From Flemingiibacterium sp045578725 (GTDB taxonomy: Bacteria; Bacillota; Clostridia; Oscillospirales; CAG-272): a DNA stretch of 23,405 bases. Below, piece by piece: positions 1 to 6,536 of this stretch. Under the pieces are notes generated by a model. It was not told the DNA's origin. It did no database searches and saw only the letters and a program-made list of their open reading frames with translations. The DNA lies in assembly GCA_045578725.1 (NCBI GenBank), contig JAZNKS010000036.1:1-23405 (forward strand), in the 5' to 3' direction. How positions within the stretch are numbered: position 1 is the first letter of the stretch; every line of letters starts with the position of its first letter. A program made the translations under genes and the position numbers.

Positions 1-162
1 ATCTGCCAAAGCGGTCTGCGCAGTTATATCGCAAGCCGCATTTTAGAAGGTAACGGCTACACGGCATATAATTTCGCAGGAGGATTTCGTTTTTACGATG
101 CGGTAACAAACGACCGCGCGTTGACCTGTCGTGCCACTGCCTGCGGAATGGATAACGAATAG
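1..162 (+). CDS. Rhodanese domain, C-terminal end of a truncated gene (CoA-disulfide-reductase-like flavoprotein or single-domain rhodanese)
   Basis: Frame 1 is open from the window edge to a TAG at 160-162, giving 53 residues. It opens with ICQSGLRSYIASRIL and continues with a GGF motif. This matches the active-site loop and last helix of a rhodanese domain (C-x-x-G-x-R-x-x-x-A-x-x-L), with the persulfide-forming Cys at visible residue 2. In Clostridia this end most often belongs to a FAD/NAD-dependent CoA-disulfide reductase or NADH oxidase with a C-terminal rhodanese. A stand-alone rhodanese has a similar end, and the missing N-terminus prevents a choice. It converges with the Crp/Fnr gene and shares a bidirectional terminator with it, in keeping with a redox-stress neighbourhood. 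Confidence 0.75.
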   Translation: MCQSGLRSYIASRILEGNGYTAYNFAGGFRFYDAVTNDRALTCRATACGMDNE

Positions 163-165
163 AAT

Positions 166-203
166 ACAATGTCCGCCGTGCGTTTTGCACCGGCGGACAT
201 TGT
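166..203. terminator. Bidirectional rho-independent terminator
   Basis: A 13-bp perfect stem (ACAATGTCCGCCG with CGGCGGACATTGT) is extended by a TGC/GCA pairing with one bulged C. It lies between the rhodanese stop at 162 and the convergent crp stop at 204. Short T-rich flanks occur on both sides. Confidence 0.8.
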
Positions 204-875
204 TTATTCTTCGCTTAGTTCTGCTAACTTGGTTTTGTCGGTAAGCTCAATCGTGCCGCGGGAGAGTTTGACCATGCCTTCGTTCTGAAAATATTTCAGC
301 ATTCGGGTTATGACCTCACGATGAGAACCAAGGTGATTGGCAATGGCTTCGTGTGTGATTTTCAGCGTGCAGCTGTCCTCAATCGCGGATTCCTCCAGGA
401 GAAAGGCGGCTGCGCGCTTATCAAGACTCTTCCACATGATCTGCTCGATGAGCCACATCACATCGGAAAAGCGGGTGGCCATCAACTCATTTGTGTAATT
501 CGCCACGGGTGCGGACTCTGTCATAATGCTTTGATATACCTCTGCGGGAATGATCCAAAGATCGGTGTCTTTTTCCGCCTCAATGGTGATGTCGAACTGA
601 ATGGTGCGCATCATGCAGGACGCGGAAAGCAGACACATATCCCGATCAAACAGACGGTAAAGGGTGATCTCCCGTCCTTCAGCGGAAAGAATGTAAGCGC
701 GAAGCTGACCGGACCTTACGAGCAGGAGCCCTGTGCAGTCATCACCGCCGTTGTGGATCACCGTTCCTTTTTTCACCGGGCGGGGAATCAGGGCTCCAAG
801 GATCTGTTCCCGGTGAACCGTATTCAACTTATTCCAAACAGGAAAAAAGTTTTGAAATTCCATATAAACTACCAT
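204..875 (-). CDS. Crp/Fnr family transcriptional regulator
   Basis: This 223-residue protein has an N-terminal cyclic-nucleotide-binding-like beta-roll (about residues 10-120), a long dimerisation helix (125-150) and a C-terminal winged helix (about 170-215). The recognition segment is HEAIANHLGSHREVITRMLK, the classic Crp/Fnr HTH. Cysteines at 47, 81, 87 and 169 are not arranged like the N-terminal Fnr iron-sulfur cluster, so an O2-sensing cluster is not supported. The start is uncertain. ATG at 875 overlaps the stop of a short upstream ORF and has no good ribosome binding site; Met5 (863) fits the usual family N-terminus (MEFQNFF) and also has only a weak site. A consensus promoter lies about 190 bp upstream with a structured leader between. 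Its neighbours (rhodanese, divergent manganese catalase) suggest redox or nitrosative-stress control; this is inference. Confidence 0.88.
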   Translation of the reverse strand: MVVYMEFQNFFPVWNKLNTVHREQILGALIPRPVKKGTVIHNGGDDCTGLLLVRSGQLRAYILSAEGREITLYRLFDRDMCLLSASCMMRTIQFDITIEAEKDTDLWIIPAEVYQSIMTESAPVANYTNELMATRFSDVMWLIEQIMWKSLDKRAAAFLLEESAIEDSCTLKITHEAIANHLGSHREVITRMLKYFQNEGMVKLSRGTIELTDKTKLAELSEE

Positions 876-1003
876 GGCTTTCGTTTACGAAAGCTTACCT
901 TTCCCGGGGAACCTGGACTCTGTTGCCTGCGGTATAACAGCAGGCAAAATCGTTGTTTCTCAACAACGAAAGCTGCAAAACCGCGTGAAAAAGGTTGATT
1001 CAC
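869..1003 (-). CDS. Candidate small upstream ORF (44 aa) in the crp leader
   Basis: A GTG at 1001-1003 is preceded, with 8 nt spacing, by a near-perfect Shine-Dalgarno GGGGAGGA (1012-1019, minus strand). The frame runs 44 codons, beginning MNQPFSRGFAAFVVEKQRF and ending in a basic tail, RKRKPW. Its TAG stop (869-871) overlaps or abuts the crp start, an arrangement typical of translational coupling. It lies downstream of the promoter at 1067-1095, so it would be on the crp transcript. The GTG is itself inside a hairpin arm (999-1005). I do not recognise the peptide. Alternatively the frame is fortuitous and the region is purely structural RNA. Confidence 0.45.
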   Translation of the reverse strand: MNQPFSRGFAAFVVEKQRFCLLLYRRQQSPGSPGKVSFRKRKPW

Positions 1004-1005
1004 GC
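877..1005 (-). promoter_or_regulatory. Structured 5' leader of the crp transcript (four hairpins in series)
   Basis: Reading the minus strand towards crp there are four consecutive inverted repeats. The first has 7-bp arms at 999-1005 and 983-989. The second has 7-bp arms at 962-968 and 951-957 around a GAGA (GNRA) tetraloop. The third has 8-bp arms at 940-947 and 923-930. The fourth has 7-bp arms at 888-894 and 877-883 around a TAAA loop and abuts the crp start codon. The last hairpin occupies the place where a ribosome binding site should be, so crp translation may be controlled by RNA folding or by ribosome traffic on the small ORF. Confidence 0.55.
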
Positions 1006-1066
1006 TATCCGTCCTCCCCTTATCCGCTTCCAGCTTCAGAGCAGATAAAGAATATACTTCTTTACC

Positions 1067-1095
1067 ATTATACACGATTTGCCTCAAACTGTCAA
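1067..1095 (-). promoter_or_regulatory. Sigma-A promoter for the crp transcript
   Basis: On the minus strand, TTGACA (1090-1095) and TATAAT (1067-1072) are both perfect consensus with a 17-nt spacer. Transcription would start near 1060, giving a leader of about 185 nt before crp. Confidence 0.85.
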
Positions 1096-1408
1096 TATGG
1101 TGCCTGCTTTTATATGATGACATCACGGCTGAATGCCCATGGGCAACGAATACCTTTTCGGCAAGCTCGCTCCCGGAACGTCCGCGCTTCGCTTAATTCA
1201 GGATGAGAATCCCTTTTTCCTGTCGTGACACCGTCTTTCCTTTTTTGAAAACATTCTGTCAAAAAATACTGTCACGGATAAGCGGCACGCTCTTGCAGCA
1301 AGCATTTTCTTATTTTACTGCACCGCAATCACCAAATTCATCTGTACACTTGCATATCTGCTTCCGAATTGGCCAAAATACAGATACCAAACAAACGGAG
1401 GTAATGAA
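1096..1408. other. Intergenic region between divergent crp and manganese catalase genes
   Basis: I see no convincing gene here. It holds a 12-bp palindrome (TGCCCATGGGCA, 1134-1145) and AT-rich stretches that could carry the catalase promoter. One weak pairing is TTGAAA with TACTGT in the 1240-1275 area; none is close to consensus, so the catalase may use an alternative sigma factor or an activator. The ribosome binding site GGAGG just before 1409 is clear. Confidence 0.4.
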
Positions 1409-2071
1409 ATGTTCAAACACGAAAAAATGCTTTTTCATCCCGTGGAGGTGGAGAAACCGAATCCGCAGTATGCAGCGCTTTTGCAGGAACAGCTTGGAGG
1501 CGGCAACGGCGAGCTGAAAGCAGCGATGCAGTATATGTCCCAGAGCTTCCGGATCAAAGATCCCGAAATCAAGGATCTGTTCCTTGACATTGCGGCAGAA
1601 GAGCTGGGGCACATGGAGATGGTGGCACAGACCATCAATCTCTTGAACGGTCACGATGTTGACGCCGGGAAGGTACCCTGCGGTGAAATCCAATCCCATG
1701 TACTCCTCGGTCTGAATCCCGGTCTTATCAACGCTTCGGGTTACTCCTGGACGGGCGATTATGTAACGGTTACCGGAGATTTGTGTGCGGATCTGCTCAG
1801 CAATATCGCATCCGAACAGCGTGCAAAGGTGGTTTATGAATACCTTTACCGCCAGATCGATGACAAAAAAGTGCGTGAGACTATTGATTTTCTCCTGAAC
1901 CGCGAGGAAGCGCACAATCAGATGTTCCGCGATGCCTTCAACAAGGTGCAGAGCTCCGGCTCCAACCGCGATTTTGGCACGACCAAAGCCGCGAAAATGT
2001 ATTTCTCCATGTCGGATCCCGGTCCCAACGCCTTTGCCGCAGGAGAAACCAAGCCCGTTTCATTCCAATAA
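1409..2071 (+). CDS. Manganese catalase / CotJC family protein
   Basis: This 220-residue protein is of the di-manganese catalase family, which dismutates hydrogen peroxide with a ferritin-like four-helix bundle. The metal ligands can be placed by motif: Glu35 (GELKAAMQY), Glu65 and His68 (AAEELGHMEM), Glu136 (ASEQRAK) and His169 (NREEAHNQMF). The C-terminal tail is rich in Gly, Pro and Ser, as in catalase tails. Its length lies between the spore-coat CotJC form (about 190) and full-length enzymes (about 270), so either a cytosolic peroxide scavenger or a coat protein is possible. No cotJA or cotJB is visible upstream, which favours a stand-alone peroxide-defence gene. GGAGG is 7 nt before the ATG. 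It is divergent from crp and ends at its own terminator. Confidence 0.9.
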   Translation: MFKHEKMLFHPVEVEKPNPQYAALLQEQLGGGNGELKAAMQYMSQSFRIKDPEIKDLFLDIAAEELGHMEMVAQTINLLNGHDVDAGKVPCGEIQSHVLLGLNPGLINASGYSWTGDYVTVTGDLCADLLSNIASEQRAKVVYEYLYRQIDDKKVRETIDFLLNREEAHNQMFRDAFNKVQSSGSNRDFGTTKAAKMYFSMSDPGPNAFAAGETKPVSFQ

Positions 2072-2077
2072 TTAAGA

Positions 2078-2117
2078 ACAGCCGATGAGGAACCGTTTGA
2101 TTCCTTATCGGCTGTTT
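2078..2117 (+). terminator. Terminator of the manganese catalase gene
   Basis: ACAGCCGATGAGGAA pairs with TTCCTTATCGGCTGT (15-bp stem with one G-U pair, 8-nt loop), followed by TTT, six bases after the catalase stop. Confidence 0.85.
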
Positions 2118-2178
2118 TCGGCTGAATCCTGCCATTACGCTCCGCTTTTGTTATTCCATTGGAATTTTCAGATTTGCC

Positions 2179-2205
2179 AATCGGAGCCCTCCGATTTGTT
2201 TTTTT
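2179..2205 (+). terminator. Second terminator-like hairpin before the glycyl radical enzyme
   Basis: AATCGGA/TCCGATT stem with GCCC loop, followed by TGTTTTTTT. It lies just upstream of the next promoter and would insulate it from read-through. Confidence 0.7.
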
Positions 2206-2215
2206 CGATAATGTA

Positions 2216-2244
2216 TTGACATTTCCGCATTTCCCGTTTATAAT
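2216..2244 (+). promoter_or_regulatory. Sigma-A promoter of the glycyl radical enzyme
   Basis: TTGACA (2216-2221), 17-nt spacer, TATAAT (2239-2244). The expected start is near 2251, giving a short leader of about 32 nt. Confidence 0.88.
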
Positions 2245-2282
2245 GAATTCAAACACCCATGTATAAGGCAAGGAGAACTTCC

Positions 2283-4460
2283 ATGAAACACTTTTCTTTT
2301 GAAATCGAACCGTTCGGCCGTGCATTTATCGAAAACAGAGAAAAATCCATGGAGGAGCGTGTAGGCGCCGCCATGAAGGAAGCCGCAAACTATCTGCCCA
2401 TTGACTTCCCTGCCAACTGTATGCTTCCGACAGTTGGATCCGCGCCTGTCAACGGTGCCTTCCGCTACCGGTACGGCGAGGGAATCGGCTTCGATGGTGA
2501 ACGCTTCGATCGCCTTCTGGAGGAATATCCCGAACACACCAAAGAGCTGACAGCCATCCGCGATGAGCTGTATCCGCTCTGCTTCGGTGTGCGCTCCCAT
2601 CGCATGAAGGACGAAGCCGATCTGCGCCTGAAGCAGGCGATGGCCTGCTGGGGCGGCGATTGGGGCGGTCATGCCAATCCCGACTATGATCGTTATCTTC
2701 ATATGGGAACCAACGGCATCCGGGCATACATCGCGGAATGCCGGAAAAAGAATCCCGGCCGCGATGGCTTCTATGATGGCTGCCGGGATGCAATGGATGC
2801 CCTTGATATTGTCGGCGGGCGGATCCGCGAACTGGCGGAGGCCCATGCAGCGGCCGACACCGAGGGGCAGACCGAATGGCAGCGGATTGCCGATACCTTT
2901 GCGCGCATTCCGATGGAGCCGGCCTATGATATGTATTCCGCCTGCATGATGTTCTGGATGCTCTTCACGCTGGACGGTGTCGATTCCCCCGGCCGCTTCG
3001 ATCAGTTCATGATCGATTATTACCGTACAAGCACCGAGAAAGAAAACCGCACGATGATCCGCCGGATTCTCGAGGCGATCCACAATGTGCGCGGCTGGAA
3101 CCTCTGTCTTTCCGGCTCCGATGAGAACGGAAAGGACGAAACCAACGAGCTCTCCTATCTGGTTCTGGAGCTTGTCACCCAAATGGGCTATCAGACACCG
3201 AATCTGACCGTTCGCGTACACAGGGGTACACCGGATGCGCTCTGGCGCGCATCGGTCGAATGTATCGCAACCGGTATCGGTCTGCCGGCCCTTTACAACG
3301 ATGAGGTTGTCTGCCCGGCGCTTGAGGCCATCGGCATCACACCCGAGGACAGCCATGACTACTGCATGAACGGCTGCAACCAGATCGACATCATGGGCAA
3401 ATCCCACATGGGTCTTGAGGACGGCGAGGTCAATCTTGCCAAGGTGCTGGAGCTGACCCTGCACAACGGCTGCGATACGGTTTCGGGCAATCCGGAGCCA
3501 ATCGGCGGCCGCATCGGTGATCCGCGTGACTGCGAAACCTTTGAAGAATTTCTCGCTCTGTTCTTCCGGCAGTCAGAATTCGTCACCGATGCAGCTGTGC
3601 GGATGTCCAATACAGCGCAGGAGGTCTTTGCAAAGTTCAATCCCAATCCCCTGCGCTCCTGTCTGATTCAGGGATGCCTTGAAAAGGGACGCGACTACAA
3701 GTGGGGAGGCCCGCTCTATGGCCACGGACAGATTCTCGCCGAGGGAATCGCCGATACGGCCGATGCGCTGTATGCGATCAAAACGCTTGTATTCGAGCAG
3801 AAGAAATACACAATGGATGAGATGATCACCGCGCTGAACGATAATTTTGAGGGACATGAGGAGCTGTGGCGCGATTGTAAAAATGCACCGAAATTCGGCA
3901 ATGACATTCCCGAGGCGGACACCCTCTGCGCCCGGATTGTCGATCATCTCTTTACCTATCTGAAGACGAAGACCACCTTCCGCGGCGGTGTTTTCACCGG
4001 CGGATGCAGCCCTTACACCCGTGCCGCCGCCAACGGACGGGCAACCGGTGCTCTGCCAAACGGCCGCCGTCGGGGTGATGCCGCCTTCGCCGACAGCATT
4101 GCGGCCGTTCCCGGCTGTGATCGCAAGGGGCCAACTGCGGCACTCCGATCCATGATGTGCTACAACCAGACCGAGGCCTGCTCCGGCTTTGTCACGCAGA
4201 TGAAGTTTGACAAAAAGCTCTTTTCCCGGGAGCACGGCATTGAGGCCTTTATCCGGTTGGCCAAAACCTACTTTGCAGGCGGCGGACAGCAGTTGGCCGT
4301 CAATGTTCTCGACCGCGAAACCCTTCTGGCGGCGCAGAAAAATCCGGATCAGTATCCGAATCTGATCGTCCGTGTCGGCGGCTACAGCGATTATTTCTGC
4401 CATCTATCCAGAGATCTGCAGCAGAACGTCATCGACCGCTCGGAATTTGCGATCGGATAA
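2283..4460 (+). CDS. Glycyl radical enzyme, pyruvate formate-lyase family, substrate unknown
   Basis: This 725-residue protein has both PFL-family signatures. The thiyl-radical Cys365 is in the loop DYCMNGCNQID (359-369). The glycyl radical Gly700 is in RVGGYSDYF near the C-terminus. A PFL-type segment with TGGCSPYTRAAANGR precedes the radical domain. The start was set at 2283 because AGGAG lies 8 nt upstream; an upstream in-frame ATG at 2259 has no site. The loop is neither the adjacent Cys-Cys of true PFL nor the GC-x-E of the eliminase and decarboxylase classes: position +2 after Cys365 is Gln367, not Glu. It therefore cannot be assigned to a known reaction. The enzyme needs a radical-SAM activase, and none is encoded in this window. 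It is a single-gene transcript with its own promoter and terminator. The cytosolic anaerobic role is family knowledge. Confidence 0.9.
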   Translation: MKHFSFEIEPFGRAFIENREKSMEERVGAAMKEAANYLPIDFPANCMLPTVGSAPVNGAFRYRYGEGIGFDGERFDRLLEEYPEHTKELTAIRDELYPLCFGVRSHRMKDEADLRLKQAMACWGGDWGGHANPDYDRYLHMGTNGIRAYIAECRKKNPGRDGFYDGCRDAMDALDIVGGRIRELAEAHAAADTEGQTEWQRIADTFARIPMEPAYDMYSACMMFWMLFTLDGVDSPGRFDQFMIDYYRTSTEKENRTMIRRILEAIHNVRGWNLCLSGSDENGKDETNELSYLVLELVTQMGYQTPNLTVRVHRGTPDALWRASVECIATGIGLPALYNDEVVCPALEAIGITPEDSHDYCMNGCNQIDIMGKSHMGLEDGEVNLAKVLELTLHNGCDTVSGNPEPIGGRIGDPRDCETFEEFLALFFRQSEFVTDAAVRMSNTAQEVFAKFNPNPLRSCLIQGCLEKGRDYKWGGPLYGHGQILAEGIADTADALYAIKTLVFEQKKYTMDEMITALNDNFEGHEELWRDCKNAPKFGNDIPEADTLCARIVDHLFTYLKTKTTFRGGVFTGGCSPYTRAAANGRATGALPNGRRRGDAAFADSIAAVPGCDRKGPTAALRSMMCYNQTEACSGFVTQMKFDKKLFSREHGIEAFIRLAKTYFAGGGQQLAVNVLDRETLLAAQKNPDQYPNLIVRVGGYSDYFCHLSRDLQQNVIDRSEFAIG

Positions 4461-4480
4461 GAACATACGAACAGACAAAT

Positions 4481-4523
4481 GCAGGAACTGCTGTACGAAG
4501 GTGCAGCAGTTCCTGCTTATTTT
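4481..4523 (+). terminator. Terminator of the glycyl radical enzyme gene
   Basis: A perfect 13-bp stem (GCAGGAACTGCTG with CAGCAGTTCCTGC), 10-nt loop, then TTATTTTT. Confidence 0.9.
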
Positions 4524-4525
4524 TA

Positions 4526-4738
4526 CCCCTTTGGGCGGGATCGGTTATTCTCGTCCGGGTATCCCTTAACAGCCTTGACAATATTGTCTTTTTCGCATTC
4601 CCGCGGGAGATCTCACAAAGAAAGCTGTACGCCGTATACAGAAAAAACGAGTCGCCTGCCGAACCTCTGCAGCACTTTCTGGAAGTGAGTGCAGAGGTCT
4701 GTGCAAGCGACAATCCGCTTTCGCTTTATTATCCGTAA
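4526..4738 (+). pseudogene. LysR-type regulator remnant (C-terminal tail only)
   Basis: One frame ending in TAA at 4736-4738 reads ...LDNIVFFAFPREISQRKLYA then VYRKNESPAEPLQHFLE. This resembles the last strand and helix of LysR effector-binding domains (the 'l.lvyrkdr.lspaa..Fi.fl' ending). About 70 residues of a normal 290-300 remain. There is no start codon context and no DNA-binding domain, and a strong terminator lies immediately upstream. It converges on the EamA gene. The similarity was judged by eye, so a chance frame cannot be excluded. Confidence 0.5.
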
Positions 4739-4749
4739 TCCTGATAGCT

Positions 4750-5163
4750 TCACAGAACCATCAGCAGTGTGCCGGCGCCGATCAGCAGACAGCCGATCAG
4801 CGATTTCTGTGTAAACGGCTCATGCAGAAAAACAAAAGCCAGCGCCAGCGTGATGACAACGCTCAGCTTGTCAATCGGCACCACCTTTGAGGCCTCTCCG
4901 AGCTGGAGCGCACGATAATAGCAGAGCCACGAAATGCCGGTGGCAAGCCCCGACAGGATCAGAAAGAGCCAGCTTCTCCGGCTGATGTCGGCGATGCCGC
5001 TCTGGGCATTTGTGAGAAAGACCATTCCCCACGACATTGCGAGAACCACAGCCGTCCGGATCGCGGTCGCAAGATGGGAGCTGACCCCCTCGATTCCGAC
5101 CTTGGCAAGAATGGAGGTCAGCGCCGCAAAGAGGGCTGACAGCAGAGCCAGAATAAACCACAT
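4750..5163 (-). CDS. Single-domain EamA/DMT family transporter
   Basis: This 137-residue, very hydrophobic protein has about five membrane segments (residues 2-20, 32-52, 66-86, 95-115, 118-137) and one EamA repeat. Characteristic stretches are SALFAALTSILAKVGIEGV near the start and FVFLHEPFTQKSLIGCLLIG near the end. Most DMT permeases have two such repeats (about 300 residues); one-repeat forms of about 140 are known and probably dimerise. ATG at 5161-5163 was chosen because GAGGTG lies 6 nt upstream; an upstream in-frame GTG at 5170-5172 has no site of its own. It is the third gene of the hydrolase operon, with its ribosome binding site inside the end of the methyltransferase remnant. The substrate is unknown. 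Confidence 0.85.
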   Translation of the reverse strand: MWFILALLSALFAALTSILAKVGIEGVSSHLATAIRTAVVLAMSWGMVFLTNAQSGIADISRRSWLFLILSGLATGISWLCYYRALQLGEASKVVPIDKLSVVITLALAFVFLHEPFTQKSLIGCLLIGAGTLLMVL

Positions 5164-5168
5164 ACATT

Positions 5169-5402
5169 TCACCTCTTTACAACAACAATCGGCTGATAGA
5201 ATCCTGTTTCCTCCGCTGACATCCAGATAACCTCCCGGCAGCCGCAGGCACAGTCAAGGATGGAGGCGGTGTCGGCCATCCCGAAGTGTCGGAAGATTCT
5301 CTGCAGAATTTGGGCCTGCTCGCCGACAGCAGCTTCCCAATCCGCAAAGAGCTTGTCATAATGCGAAGCCAGACTGTTATAGAATTTCTGCGTGATATTC
5401 AT
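5169..5402 (-). pseudogene. SAM-dependent methyltransferase with the middle deleted
   Basis: This is a 77-codon frame. The first 53 residues (MNITQKFYNSLASHYDKLF... ILDCACG) are the N-terminus and motif I start of a class I methyltransferase. The last 23 or so (EVIWMSAEETGFYQPIVVVK) look like the C-terminal strand of the same family. The usual length is about 250, so roughly 170 residues, including the rest of the SAM-binding fold, are missing. The reading frame is kept across the join. ATGA overlap with the upstream hydrolase stop is preserved, as is the ribosome binding site for EamA downstream. The remnant cannot be catalytic as a Rossmann methyltransferase but may still serve translational coupling. 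Confidence 0.75.
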
Positions 5403-6337
5403 CTTGATTCCTCCGGATAAAAGTGTTCTCTCATAAAGGCAATCCGGGATGCCAGCGCCGCTTTTGTTGTCTTCGCGCTCTGCACAATATCAAAGCCGTG
5501 CATGGTACCCTTTGTTTCGTTCAGCGTGACAGGAATCCCGGCCGCACGAAGCTCCCCGGCATACAGAATGCCGTCATCATGCAGACAGTCGAATTCCGCC
5601 GTTTCGATGTAGGCAGGCGGCAGACCCTCGAAGGATTCGGCCTCCACGGTCGAATACCAGTAATAATCGGGGCGGCCCGGCTCCGCCTTTGTCAGCGGCG
5701 CGATCCGGCCCGACAGCGTGGAATTCCACATCGGCGTATCGGTGAAGCGGCGGCAGGATTCGCTGTTATTGCGCGCATCCAGAAAGGGATAGGAAAGCAT
5801 CTGGAACAGCAGCTTTACGGGATGCCCTCTCGTGACCGCCATCCGGCAGACTCCGGCCGCAAGCGCCGCGCCCGCGCTGTCGCCGCCGACTCCGATCCGT
5901 CCTCGATCGATGCCAAGCGAGGCGGCATTCGCATACGTCCATTCGAGCGCGGCATAGCAGTCCTCAAAGAAAACCGGATGCCGATGGACGGGCGCAAGGC
6001 GGTAGTTGACAAAGATCACCCGGCATTTTGCCTCGCGCGCATACCGCATCGCATTTTTGTAATGATAGCCCGCCGCAGGCAGAACGAATCCGCCTCCGTG
6101 GAAATAGAGCAGAGCGGGCATATTGCCGTCGGCTCCTGTCGGCGACAGCACGAAGCATTCGATCGCCGCGCCGTCGGCCGACAGGATTTCGCGGCGGCTC
6201 ACGGTGACATTTTTGTCCCGGAACAGAAAGCCCGGCACCTTCATATGGGGCACGGCCATCGCAAGAAATTTCTCGCTGATGGGCGGTGTGAAATGCGAAA
6301 ACGGGAAGAATTCGCGGCTGATTTTGTATTTTGACAT
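5399..6337 (-). CDS. Alpha/beta hydrolase, hormone-sensitive-lipase type esterase
   Basis: This 312-residue cytosolic esterase of the HSL/lipase-IV family hydrolyses short-chain esters; the natural substrate is unknown. The oxyanion motif HGGGF is at 80-84. The nucleophile elbow is GDSAG at 152-156, with Ser154 as nucleophile. The acid is Asp250 in EFDCLHDDG and the base is His280 in MHGFD. The full catalytic triad and family length are present. GGGAGGG precedes the ATG at 6337 and sits within the end of the AraC remnant. It is first in a minus-strand operon, and its stop overlaps the methyltransferase start by ATGA. No consensus promoter was found directly upstream, so transcription may come through from the solute-binding protein gene. 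Confidence 0.9.
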   Translation of the reverse strand: MSKYKISREFFPFSHFTPPISEKFLAMAVPHMKVPGFLFRDKNVTVSRREILSADGAAIECFVLSPTGADGNMPALLYFHGGGFVLPAAGYHYKNAMRYAREAKCRVIFVNYRLAPVHRHPVFFEDCYAALEWTYANAASLGIDRGRIGVGGDSAGAALAAGVCRMAVTRGHPVKLLFQMLSYPFLDARNNSESCRRFTDTPMWNSTLSGRIAPLTKAEPGRPDYYWYSTVEAESFEGLPPAYIETAEFDCLHDDGILYAGELRAAGIPVTLNETKGTMHGFDIVQSAKTTKAALASRIAFMREHFYPEESR

Positions 6338-6354
6338 TGGCAGTTCCCTCCCAT

Positions 6355-6535
6355 TCAGCTTTGGTCTGCATTCTGCCCGGCGGCATCGGGGTAGCGTGAC
6401 GGCGGCACGCCCATCTCAGCCTTGAAGCGGTGGGTGAAGGTATACACATCCGGATAGCCCAGCTGTGATGCCACCGACGTCACCGAATCCCCCATGGCCA
6501 GCATCCGGCAGAAGCGTATACTTCTGCGGGAAGGG
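6355..6535 (-). pseudogene. AraC-family regulator remnant (last HTH only)
   Basis: A minus-strand frame ending in TGA at 6355-6357 contains MGDSVTSVASQLGYPDVYTF and HRFKAEMGVPPSRYP. These match the second helix-turn-helix and signature of AraC/XylS proteins (gdsV..vA..lGY.d...F.r.FK...G..P..Y). Only about 58 codons remain. The 5' side runs into the stop region of the solute-binding protein gene without a start codon or ribosome binding site. The rest of the gene, including the ligand domain and first HTH, has been lost, and the remnant is not closely similar to the intact AraC at 8197. Confidence 0.8.
6508..6527 (-). terminator. Hairpin after the solute-binding protein gene
   Basis: GCAGAAG (6508-6514) and CTTCTGC (6521-6527) form a 7-bp stem about 10 bases after the stop at 6537. 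There is no T-tract, so termination is doubtful; it may just be a junction palindrome. Confidence 0.3.
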
Positions 6536-6536
6536 A

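Noticed and set aside
877..1005. CRISPR-like array from several short inverted repeats
   Set aside because: The repeats differ from one another and are not directly repeated with constant spacers.
1409..2071. Proof of sporulation from a CotJC-like protein
   Set aside because: Without cotJA/cotJB or a sporulation promoter it is equally a cytosolic manganese catalase.
2238..3464. 408-codon open frame antisense to the glycyl radical enzyme
   Set aside because: No ribosome binding site or recognisable motif; it exists because of GC-biased third positions of the real gene, whose active-site motifs are unmistakable.
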